From Apostichopus japonicus (taxonomy: Eukaryota; Echinodermata; Holothuroidea; Aspidochirotida; Stichopodidae), in the NCBI RefSeq assembly GCF_037975245.1, contig NC_092568.1, positions 19,053,001 through 19,117,000 of the forward strand: a DNA stretch of 64,000 nucleotides. Reading direction: 5' to 3'. Shown one piece after another: positions 48,568 through 60,000 of this stretch. The notes under the pieces are model-generated. The model did not search any database, was not told where the DNA came from, and saw only the letters and a list, made by a program, of their open reading frames with translations. A program made the position numbers and the translations under genes. Position 1 is the first letter of the stretch; every line of letters begins with the position of its first letter.

Positions 48568-49263
48568 GGCAACGTACAATGTATAGGGCGTGTCCCCGCG
48601 CTGCGCTACACCGGCAACTCAACGCAAAGGAAAGTGCCAGCCAGATTAGTTTCTGGTTCGGCCGCGGATATCATGCCTCCAGAATCAGTGGAGGACTACT
48701 TCAGGCGAATATACCTGGAGGCAGTTGACACCATTGTCAACTGCATCCGCGATAGATTTGATCAGGAGGGTTACAAAATCTACTCAAAACTACAGCAGCT
48801 GCTTCTCAAAACGTGTAACCAACAACATGTTGACGAAGAACTGTTAAAATTCGTATGTGACTTTTACGGCGAGGATCTCCGTAAGGGCGAGCTCGGAGTC
48901 CAACTAGAAACCCTTGGGGAAACCATGGAAGCTACGGCCAAACAATCAGAGTGGACTTTGCCAGAGGTTGTTGACCACATGCGAGGGTTGAGTTTCGGTA
49001 ATCGTGAGCTCCTCTCACAAGTGTGCACGCTTGTCAAACTAATTTTAGTGATGCCTGCGACAAATGCAGTAAGTGAACGCTCATTTAGTGCTATGAGTGT
49101 AAAGAGTTACTTAAGGTCTACAATGACCCAGCAGCGACTCAACCACCTTATGATCTTACATGTACACAAAGATTATGCGGATCGATTGAATCTAGTTGAT
49201 GCAGCCAACGAATTTACCAGTGCCAAAGACCATCGACGCTCGGTGTTTGGTACTTTCCATTGA
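48568..49263 (+). pseudogene. hAT transposase C-terminal fragment with dimerisation domain
   Basis: The frame is open from just after a TAG (48565-48567) to TGA (49261-49263), about 231 codons, without an ATG near the left limit. It reads KVPARLVSGSAAD, then YFRRIYLEAVDTIVNCIRDR and the hAT C-terminal dimerisation block LVMPATNAVSERSFSAM, with YLRSTMTQQRLNHLMILHVH after it. These are the features of ZMYM/TTF-type hAT transposases. Only the C-terminal third is present; the N-terminal zinc finger and upstream catalytic residues are missing. The remaining open frame is uninterrupted, so the copy is not very old. Confidence 0.88.
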
Positions 49264-49898
49264 TTTGAGTTCGCAGTAGAACGCTGCACACTAACCGATA
49301 GCCGGTGCTCCTTTTAACAGCGCCCATGCCCAGGAGCCCATGCTCTTCAGTATAGTAGTCGTTGTGATACCGGGAGCTTATAGGAGCATTAATTCCAGGA
49401 AGAAAGAGGGCTAAATTATACGAAAAATGCTCACATTTGCTGACCCTACAACTCTAATCCTCAACCCTAACAAAGGATACAGTAGATCATCCTATACAAC
49501 TGAATTGCTACAGGCAATCGGGTAATATCCTATATTCTGCGCCCCAACTGCAGAAAGAACAATGCTTGGAATTTGGAAATTGGAAAAAGTACTGCAGTAT
49601 GGAGAGGATTCCACCCAGGTGTTGGTTGTCACCAACGCCGTAACGAAATAATCATTGTTAACGTTTATTGCATAATTTCAAAAGCCTCACAGAGACTAAC
49701 CGCACTCGGCGAAATCTTTGCTCACCCACAAAACATTTTTGAGGCCCTAACCTCAAAGGAAGGTAGACAAATTGAGGAATCATTTTAGATAATCGTAACA
49801 CTCATAAGAACTAGCAAAATTATCAAATTCGGATAAACTGTAACTATTCAGGTGCGTATCCAGGGGGGGGGGGCGTTGGGGGCGCGCGCCCCCCAGGT

Positions 49899-50022
49899 AA
49901 GGAAAAGAGGAGAGAAAAAAAAGAGAAGAAAAAAGGGAAAAGGAGGGGAAAAAAGAAAAGGAGGAGAGGAAGGAAGGGAAAAGAAAAAGAAAAAAGAGAG
50001 AAAAGGGAGAAAAAGGAGGGAG
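49899..50022 (+). repeat. 124-base uninterrupted polypurine tract
   Basis: Only A and G occur on the plus strand across the interval, in irregular GA-rich runs. It sits just inside the left end of the nested element. The long open frames across it, which code for Lys/Arg/Glu or Phe/Leu/Ser only, are composition artefacts. Confidence 0.93.
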
Positions 50023-50563
50023 CAGAAGATAGCCAAGACCTCGGGAAGAGAAAGATCCCTATTATATACACAGGGTAGCCAGTGACAGATCAAGGATTAC
50101 GGAGGGGGTGTGCGCCTCACCCTACCCCTTACCCCGACAACTCCATTTTTGACGTTCCGTTTTTCCTCTCTCACTAATGTACTTGAACTCGACCGAGTCG
50201 TCGGGGAACATAACGCATTTCGGGAAGGGGGCGACCGCCCCCCCGAGCAAATTTTCTTTATGACATCGCTAGTAATTTCAAAATAGACAATGCTTAGATG
50301 CAACTTACAAGGCCTGGGAAGTGTCATTTCCAGCGATCTGGGAGGCATTTTCGGCCAAAATTTTTCTTGTACGCTTCGCGCCAACTCATGGTGGCGCTTC
50401 GCTTAGATAGTTTGCCTACAGGCTTCGCCCTCCCTTGGCAATTACTCGCTACACGCCTGTTCGAATTTGTAAAGCAAAGAGCAGATATAACATCATATCA
50501 ATGAGCATTGAAATGCATGTTCCACGATGAACAGCCTCAAAAACTGTCAATGTGTGTAGTTAA

Positions 50564-50986
50564 AGGCGTAGGAGCCAGATTGGAGTTGGGGGCTGTAATG
50601 ACTTGCCCGAAAAAAAAAATTTTCGCGCGCAAAGCGCGCATTAGACATGTCGATGCCAATATCATATAGGCAAGATCGGTCATTACATTGTATGGCATCG
50701 TGTACCGCACGGTCCGTCAAAGTTGCACAGTATACCGCCGGATGCTAATGTAAACAACCAAATGTCTTATGTAGATGGAGAAAAAGCATACAGATCCATT
50801 TATGTCAAAACTCTCTTTTACAGTAGTAATGTCGGCCAAGCTTACAACTTTATTTCAATTACCAAGGAGATCATTTTAAGCTATTTATTGCTATTTATTT
50901 TTCTTTCAGTTGGTGCCCGAAAAAAATGGGAAAACAACTGGGGGGGGGGGCTGCAGCCCCCGCCTCCTACGGGACCTACGCCTATG
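50564..50986. mobile_element. MITE of the GGCGTAGG family, third nesting level
   Basis: The left end AGGCGTAGGAGCC and right end GGGACCTACGCCT are inverted over AGGCGTAGG. Near the right end a G-run leads into GGGGGGCTGCAGCCCCC, as in the copy at 11376-11740, and both copies share TGCCCGAAAA-type words. The target duplication is not clear. It lies inside the element at 49849-51661. Confidence 0.7.
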
Positions 50987-52154
50987 AGTGAAGTGTTCGG
51001 TTTCGATATACCTGATATCGGAAATATCTGCTATTTTTCTGTTCCTTCAACCAAGTTTTGTAAAAGCCATTATAAGAGGTTGCAATATTTCTACACCAAT
51101 AAATTAACTGTGTCGGAATTTTCCAGAATTTCCTCACCAACATTCTTCATCATACTTTCCTCTACTCGTTCAATTTTCACCTGTCTGTTAGGGGTTCAAG
51201 GAGGTTTTTCTATATTGGTTGTCTATAGATTGAATTTTGTGCAACATTATGGGTATGTTTTCAAGTGATTTTATTCACGAGAAAAGGGAATTTTCAAATT
51301 CTCAACAAGTAATGGGCTTAAAACCTTCAAAAGTGGGGCTTTCGGATATTGTGGGCCGTGACGTAGAATAACCTACAAAAGCAATGATCCATAGGACATG
51401 CAATCAGGTCGAACATGATGTGTGACTGGTGACAATCTTCAAAAAGGTTATGGATGGAAAAAAACTTTTGGGAAATACTTGGTTCTCAGGCAAAAGTGTA
51501 CATCTGGTTGCTCATTTTCAAGCCCGAGAAGTGCCATTTCCGGTGATCTGGGGGTATCAAAACCAGAAATTTTCTTGTACGCTCCGCGCCAACCGATGGT
51601 GGTGCTCCGCTTAGATAGTAATTCGCGCCCCCCGGGTTAGAAAATCCTGGATACGCGCCTGCTATTACAGTACAGGCAGTTCTGAACCTTTCATTTATTT
51701 TTACTGGCGTAACGACGGTGCGGCCGTCCCGCCACTAAGTTGGAAAAGACCTCCAGCCCGTCGGAATTTCTACCATTCATACCCCTACTATAAGACCCTA
51801 GCTAGTAGCTATACCGCCCTGCATACACTTTGTAAGTTTAAAGTGCTATATGCTCTTCCGGTGCAGCTGTGAAGGACATGGGCGCGAGAAGGTAGAACAT
51901 CCATGACTAAAGATGGGATTCTTCAGTTCATGTAGTTATAAATGAAAAAATACTGAGTTCGCAGGAGGAAAGTGTACAACATCGTGGCCAAATTTTGCCC
52001 CGCAAGTGCCATTTCCAGCCATCTGGGCGGTTAGAAGATTCAAAAATTTTCTTGTACGCTCCGCGCCAACCGATGGTGGCGCTCCGCTTAGATAGTAAAT
52101 CGAACCCGTCAACAAAAATACCGTACCACTTTCAAATACCTTCCGACGGGCCTG

Positions 52155-54051
52155 ATTTAAGGTCACCAGTGGCCAAAATATTAAAAGCGTACTCAACAAC
52201 TAAAGCTTTGGCGAATCTGATAGAAGAGTCATAGGTATCCCTCCATTTAGTTTTTGGTAGTTATGACTGAGATCAAAGGTCATATGTGGCCTTCATTCAA
52301 AAAACTTAAACCTTTTAAATACAAAAACTCAATAAGTCTAGCTTTGATTAATCTCATACTTGGTGTGTAGGTACCTATGGAATTTCTGTTGGTAGAGGTC
52401 AACAGAGGTCAAAGTAGTGAAATGTTGTAAATATGGTAACTCAATTTATCTATCTTTGATTACTATCATGTTTGATGTTGCTGCCTCTTGCTGAATTCTT
52501 GGTTGGCAGTGTTTATAGTGGATGTAAAAGATCTTTAGAGTTCAGTGGGTGTCAAAACATGAAAATCTTGTAAAACTTCAAACTGATTAAATTCACCTTA
52601 GGTGTATCTGGTACTTGATAAGTACATGCCACTCAAGTAGGTCTTGACTGATTTTGTTTTAGTGGAGGTCAAAGGTCGTGCGAGGAAAGCAGTGGTCAAA
52701 ATCTGAAAACTGTTGAACAGGCTTTATCGGGTGGTCAAGCTTTGATAAATCTAATACTTGGTAAATAGATGCCCATTACAGAAGTCTGTAGTTGGTACAG
52801 TTTTTCAGTAGACAGATTTTGTTCAATTTCAGTTCATGAAGGCAAACATGTTTATCATGCTGTAGAAAAGGCCAAACATTTAATCTTGAGTAGTGAATAC
52901 CAAGTAGACCATGAAATCTGTTTAACACTGCAAATTACTACAGTATTTGTTATCAGTGCAGTTTGAAGTGAAAAGGTCAAAGGTTATTCTTTTACAGCAC
53001 TGGTCTGAGAGAGTTGTCAGAGGTAGTCAATTTGTCTGAGATGTTTTCAGAGAAAGTTGATTTTTAGCTCAATTTGGTAAGGAAAATGTTGATGGCTTCA
53101 CAGTGCATCTATATGAAATCTCCACACATGATAGACTTGATATGCTGGATATTGGAAAAACTTTGGCATAGGATGGACATTTGAAGAACCTATCAGCTAT
53201 ATACTTGGTTTATGTGGTGTGTGTTAAAAATTTTCAGGCTTGGAATCACAAATCCTCCAGGCTTTCTGGTTAGTTCTTGTGAGTTGTGACAGCCAGCAGG
53301 GCTTTGTTTACAATGTGCTCTCTTGTGTTCAATAACAATTTAAACATTGACAGTTGTTGTAAAGAATGGTCATGAGTAGGCTGTAAACTGCTGTTCTCTT
53401 TGCCCCAGTTACAAAAGTTATTGAGCATATGTTACAAAATGACACAATAGAAGACGAAAGAAAAACTTAAGACAAGATTTAATTTGATATTTTATCAATT
53501 ATAATTTTTGCTTTCCAACATGTTTTGAGTTACAAATGAGACCCTAAATGAATATCATAGATATTTATGTATCAGGTTTAAACATGCCTCTGAAAAAAAT
53601 GATTTTAAATATAATTATTTAGTTTACAATGGCATAGTAAATAATGTAAAGGACCATGTGTACTTCAATAGCCTCTCTATGGAAGATCAATTACTTGTCC
53701 ACACAATATGTTTAATAGTTGTGCCTCTATCAGTGTATACAGCAAGTCCATTTACACAGAGATCAAATCTCTGCACTTCATCAAACGAAAGTGTCCCGGT
53801 GAGACCTCTACAACACTTCCACATCTACTATGATAATAACCAAGCACTTTCAATAAAGAAAACGTCCACTAAGAACTCGACAACAGTCCCATATACACAA
53901 TGATGTTATCTCAGCACTTTATCTGATGAAAGTGGTTGATGAATGTGCCCATTGAGCACTCTACTATCAGCAGTACGCATAGATACAACATGCATGTAAG
54001 CACTTACATCGATGAAAGTGGCCCCTAAAGACAGAGCATTGACTTAGTCCT
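52155..54051. other. Diverged tandem repeats and POLA2 3' flank
   Basis: From 52155 to about 52990 runs a degenerate array in which GAGGTCAAAGGTC-type words recur roughly every 100-170 bases, each followed by a TTTGAT-AATCT-ATACTTGGT-like block. It is the continuation of the host sequence interrupted by the hAT at 48188. The rest, up to the POLA2 stop at 54052, is non-coding and includes a 70-bp hairpin repeat array. Confidence 0.55.
53773..54025. repeat. Four degenerate 70-86-bp units, each headed by a CACTT...AAAGTG hairpin
   Basis: GCACTT starts units at 53773, 53844, 53914 and 54000. Three of the four have an inverted AAAGTG about 14 bases later, so each could form a short stem-loop. The array ends about 25 bases before the POLA2 stop and so lies in its 3' UTR. 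Confidence 0.6.
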
Positions 54052-57000
54052 TCAGATGCGCACAATTCTAGCAGCAGCTCTGTTTGTAATACTGGTGTCT
54101 GCCTTTTGTCCAGGCTGAATGACAAGCTCAGCAAAAGTACCCCCTCCTTGTCCTTTCGATAGCCTGCCTGGGTTTATGCACAGGGTGCCATCTATGTCCT
54201 AGAAGAAGAAGAAAAGGATCAATAGATCAAGTTAGTGTGATTCATGATATGATAAACCATAAAATATTACAACAATTGTAGCACCACAGTAACAAAAATG
54301 TACTTCATATCACAGTTTTGATTAATATAACATATGTAGCCCAGGTATATGTCTTTCACACAGAGTAGTAGTAGGATTCAGACAATAATGCCAGCTTACT
54401 TTGATAAAGTATCGCATATCCGACGGAGCTATGAAGACGTGAGGTTTGACTGTCAGACGAGCGTATTCCTCGTAGTGTGCGTAGTCTATGGGAACATCCT
54501 CGGGTGGTGGATGAACTGGGTAGAAGCTCTGTTGGGTGAAGATGTGTTTCATCAAACGACCCAGCCTGTCACCAGTCGTAGCAGTTCTGTTGAGAAAAAT
54601 ATTGCAAGGTTAAATGTCATCAGTATTGCCAACAACTTAAAGAGTTTTAAAAATATTTAAAACCTCCAAATGCGCTTTCCTAGAGGTTCTGAACAATAAA
54701 ATATTACTAACTGCAGGGAAATGCTTTCACCATGGATGTAAAATGGTAATTGAAGTTTGTACATGAGTGACCATTATTGGAGTATAGTATTGATGCCTTT
54801 TTGAAAAATTTAACATATTGAGAGTATGGACACATTTGATCAAATGTGACCACGTTTGGTCTTCATAGCATATTTTGTTGCAATCATTATCGTAAGGAAT
54901 CAAGACTAAAGTCACTCGGTTTCAAAAGCAAAATGACCCAAATAAATCTTACTTTCTGGTCTCCAAAATATAATTAAGAGATTAAAGAAACTTGTGGCAG
55001 CGAGTGGTGGATGGTAAGAAAGCATCCATAAACAAATGAGTGAGCTATGAGCACATTTTTCAACTTAGTGCATCTTTACATGATTAGACTTTACTCCCAT
55101 TGATAAGGGGGAAAAAATTGAGATTTTATTAATTACCCTGAAATTTCCTCTTTTCCAAGGTGCAAGAGAACATCTGTTGACGTTGCACCAAACACGATTC
55201 CATTAGCTGTGAAGGTAGATGGTTCCGATACAAAATGAAGTCTCTAGATAGAAACAGGGAGAGAGAGATATCATAAACCTCGTAGAAAATTTCCTTTTAA
55301 TTTCTTAAAGCATACTCCAGCAATAGTGTATAGGTCATGATTAACAGGTAAATGAAAAGTAATGAAAGAAGGTAATAATTGAACAAAAAAGAAGAAAAAA
55401 AGAAGAAAAAAGGAAGAAAAAAAAGAAGAAAAAAGAGAGAAAGCATTGAGGATCAATGTTGTTTATTTTATACACATTTCACAATGACTGCACACTCCAC
55501 CCCCCTCCCCCACCCTCCCCCACCCTCCCCCACCCTCCCCCACCCTCCCCCACATGATTCTACTGACTGGTAAAAATGACTCCTCTCCGCAATCAATTCA
55601 TTAATAAACTGACATGTGTTTACCCTTTCTACCTACCCTTGAAGTAAACTCTAACAGTGCAAACAGTGTTTAGGAAAGCTGCTGTTCTCAAAATGGACAT
55701 TGTCGGCAAAGGAGAGTTTGTGCCATAAATTATGCACTTTGTCAAAGGCTATGGCTTGGTCTGCTGATAAGATTTCTAGAATGTTTCTCCGCTATGGGGT
55801 GTTTACACATGTTTTGTGCATTAACTAGTTTCACATCATCTATCATTATGATCTAATTTTCAAACTGAAAACTTTGGAAATGCTTTTAATTAGGTACTAA
55901 TTTCCAGCTTCATCAGGAGACCGTTTGTCGTAAGATGATTGCCACATTCAGAAATTTTTGTGCCATTCATCAGGCTTGGGTTAGTAACCTGTCTCTTGGT
56001 CTGCAACCAAAAATCTTTTTTTTTCTTCATATTTTGCCTCAAGTTTTTCATACGTATTTCGTCATTGCAAGATAAATGAACTTAAAATCCACTGTTAGTC
56101 TGCTACTGTTCTTAAAACAAAGGCAATCGATTTTACCATTCAAAGTCTAAATGTTCTACATAGCAACCATCACCTACTGTACTGTTTGCCCTTCCTGTCT
56201 TCAGTGAGAATCTGAAAACTCTGTACAAAATTTATCTATGGAACAAAGACAAACATCTTTCAAAATTCCCTGAATGTGGGAAATTGGTGAAGTACCACCC
56301 ATATCATGTAGAGAATGCCTAATCTGGTTATAACCATTCATAAGAAGTATGATCGCCTAGCAACCTACTTCAGTCTTGCCACGAGGGAGATCATCAAATG
56401 GAGGTTGAGGATAGACAAAATCATGATGGACGTCCCGTAGTGAAGGTAGAACTACTAACTGTGTCCCGCTCCTGAGGATTAAAAATATTTTTACGTTGCA
56501 ATATTAGGACTAGAAAGGCAGAAACGTGTTTGCAGATTAAAGTCAATACAGTTAGTTGTATGAGTGATAGCAACGACAGGCATGCAGAGATATGTTAAAC
56601 AAGTTATGACTTTTTAAAGGAAATATTAAACTATCTTAACCTTTTGTAGCAGATGTTCCTATGGCCTGTCTAGTTTGCATTTCATCAGTTTTGTGTTTCA
56701 TCAGATTATAACAAAACGTTTACATAATAAAAGTCACAAAATACACAAATAAATAATTAAATATATTAAAGGGAATGAAAACTTGTTACTGTATAAAACA
56801 CATGAACAAACAAAGTTGTAGTATATTGTGTTGTTATCATTTAATTGTACGTATTATTGCACATTTGGCGCACCATGATACTTGGGGTCATTTCGGAGGT
56901 CAACTTATAAATGTGACATGTTGTTGTTGTTGAGTAGCTCGATTGTTTGCTTGGTTATTTCTGAATCTGGTCTCATTTGGCCCCAGAGTATCACTAAAGT

Positions 57001-60000
57001 CATGCTTCTTTTCCACTGGAACAAATTAAGTCATTCAGCAAGGTGGTAAAACCATCTTTTCAGCCTTCAAAAATATTCTTAAAGGGTGTAAAGACTCGCG
57101 CACAAAGAAACGTCTCATGCCGGTAATCTGACCTAGTTTCGAATGAGGTGTAACAGAAGTGTTAGAAACCACCATCCATCGCAGAAAATACACACACAGC
57201 TTACTACCATTGGTAATTAGATACTAGTGTACAGTCAATACATACAGCTACGGTCAATACCCACAACACAGTGTACATAGCAGTGTGGACATCTCAGGTC
57301 TAGATAAAAGATAAGGTATCACGTTTCATTACTGTCTGCATTTTGTAGCGACAAGAAGAAAACGTCATTTGCAAGCAACGGAAAGTTAACTTTTTCAGAG
57401 TGCGGAACACAGTTTGGAGTGCTTCAATGCCTTTAAGGTTTGACATTGAACATACTGTATGTACTAAAAAGGAACTACCTTTCCCAAATATGCAACACAG
57501 CCCTACAGAATACAACAGTGACTATGGATATACTCAACTATGGATGTATTCTTGCCTGGGTATGGTATCATGATTATCATTGGTTGGTTATACTTATACT
57601 TACCCTTCAGTGTTCTTGAGAATCTCTTGCATGCAACACAGGAATAGCTCTGGAAAAGTTTTATCAATGTTGCCACTCTACAGACAAGAGGAAAAGTGGA
57701 AAAGGTAATATCAATATTATTTACACATTTCACAAAAGGTAAGCTTGGTTATTTAAGTAATAAAACGAAATCAAAAATGCTAAGTTAACCATCAGGAAAC
57801 AATGGGATAATAACGAAAAATGATTTTCCATTGTATGTAACCAAACAATTGAAATGTATAGAAACTGTTTATTTTGGGGGGAACTATGAACATTTTCTAT
57901 TCTTGCTTTGTACAGGACTGTCATGAAATTACAGGCATGACATTTTCTCAGCAGGCTTAAGTAAAGTATAACGCACAGCTCTGTGACATCAGGGGAAGTA
58001 TCAAGGGTAACAGTATCATGCAATTTTGTTTTGAGGGTTCACATACTTAACAAAAATAACACTAACGCATAACACAAAGATACAGTAGAAATACAGTCCG
58101 ACAAAAGTGGACGACTTTAATTTTTTAACATTTAATGAATTTCAAATAATCCTCTTGTAAGAGCATATTCATCAACATTTTATTACTTACTGATATTTGC
58201 TCTTGATTACAGTCAACAAATGGTCCAAACTGTGTGAAAATAGATGACAAAGAGAAGAAATTTGAGCTGGATTTATTCCATAAACACATATGACTATATC
58301 ATGCAATTCTATAACTCAGTCCGAAAAATGGATCAGGAAGAAACTCCACATTCAGTACTCTTGAAAAATTGAAACCTGAAATGCTGCATTTTGAAACCCT
58401 TCGACAGATTTTGAAAGCATAGTTGAACCAAGTCAATCGATCGATCGATTCAAAACCCTCTAAAATTGAAATGAACGAACTGTTGAGCTTTTACCATAAG
58501 GAAAGCTTGATAAAATTCACAAAATGACAAAACCGTTGACAATTTGGTTCTAGAAACAATGAGGGAAGGACACATGCATGATTGTAAATCCCAGAGTAGT
58601 GAGATTGCGATGTTGTGTCCTCTCGTGATAAGTAAAATCCATCAGGGACCTGCTTGACCAGCAGCACTTATTTGGATCTTAGAATACAATTATTTCTAAC
58701 AAGAAAACTTTTATGTAAACTTTTTTTTTAAGTTTCTTCTAATCAAACTCTAATGATCTCTTCTTGTTGCCTTATGAAGAGCCAGAAAGACCGGATAATA
58801 GATACTTTTACCCTAGCCAGCGATCAGATAAGTGATTATTTGCCTAAATTACGCTTTAGTTTATTAGAAGATTCTGTTGACCCGGTTGTATTGAGAATTA
58901 AAATAAGCATACATGTGTTTAGAACCAGCAGCCATACCATTATACAGACATCTGGTGATTTGGTGTTGATTATCTGACACAGATCTTCCAGTGGTTCATA
59001 GCTCAAACTGTCTGAGGTCGTAAAAGGTCCTGCTGCCATGACAACATGGAGAGAGCCATGGTTAGATAAACTGGAGTCTATATCTTTAGGAGAAGATGGG
59101 CTCACTCCCTACAAGTATGGAAAACAAAGGAAAGTTCTTAATGGGGGTGACATTGGCTATGAGTAGAATGGTACTTGGTAATTGCTGTAATTATGGTGAA
59201 TAAGCTTTCTATCAAGGTGGGGTCTAGGGTTGGGGATGTGGAGGGGAGTGAAGGCACAACTTCAATTACACAAGGGAAATACCCTACTACAACAATCACA
59301 TAAAAAATATTTGGAAAAGTTTAACTTGTTTCAATTTGAAATCCAATCTATATTCTTGCAACAAACCTATTACCTGCTTACAACAAAAAGAACATGACTA
59401 AAAATCATATCGGTACTGTTAACCTTTTGCTACAAACATAGCCAACAAATTATCCACATGAACAGCCACTTGTTTATTTTGCAAGTATCCAGTGCTATGA
59501 TTACATTGTTGACCAACACTACAGGGAGATGTTAACTTGTGCAGCTCTTTTGTCCTGGTTTACAAGGATTATTTTAGAATCTTTTTAAATAAACTTAAGA
59601 GAATCACAGCTCTCCAGAATGTGCCGTATTTGTTCCCTTTTAAAATGTTAGTATGCTTGTCTTTAAGGGCAATAGTGATGTATGGGCATTAGTGATGGCC
59701 AAAATCTTACCTCATATATTTTTGACGCTACCATGTGACTTCCAGTACTGTTGATACCCTCAAGTGCAATTATTTGTCCCGGAAAGAGTGAATAATTGTT
59801 CACCTCGGTCAACTTCAACGGCACCCGTTTTCCGGCCGATGTCTCTACCGATCCCTCTAAGAGGACTGATTGCGGATTTAGCTTGCCAACACTATCGCAA
59901 CAAATCCTTCCCACCACAGATACTTTCTCCTGCAATAAATCAGGATATCATAGAAAACATATATATAGTTGATCCGATGTCACACAGCAAAAATGCTACT

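Larger units (their letters stand above)
49849..51661. mobile_element. 1.8-kb element nested in the hAT, CAGG(T/C)GCGTATCCAGG ends, 5-bp TSD
   Basis: The left end CAGGTGCGTATCCAGG and right end CCTGGATACGCGCCTG are inverted with one mismatch. CTATT flanks both borders (49844-49848 and 51662-51666). Terminus style and 5-bp duplication match the element at 23431-25845, so both probably belong to one family. It contains a polypurine tract, two copies of the string TTTTCTTGTACGC followed by GCGCCAAC, and a further nested MITE. A third copy of that string is in the surrounding hAT at 52049. No transposase is seen. Confidence 0.82.
48188..52154 (+). mobile_element. hAT DNA transposon with 8-bp TSD, carrying nested insertions
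   Basis: The termini are CAGGCCCGTCG (48188) and CGACGGGCCTG (to 52154). The octamer ATTTAAGG flanks both (48180-48187 and 52155-52162), the exact 8-bp duplication expected for hAT. The left subterminal region has a 20-bp hairpin (GGTACGGTATTTACCGTACC). A transposase C-terminal fragment lies at 48568-49263. The transposase N-terminus (BED finger, first catalytic Asp) is absent, so the copy is defective. About 1.8 kb of its length is a later insertion (49849-51661). Confidence 0.9.

Noticed and set aside
49844-50093. Three overlapping frames of Lys/Arg/Glu or Phe/Leu/Ser
   Set aside because: They arise from the polypurine tract and have no protein features.
50723-51268. 181-codon plus-strand frame
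   Set aside because: It spans the end of a MITE and a G-run, shows no domain or codon signature, and lies in transposon DNA.
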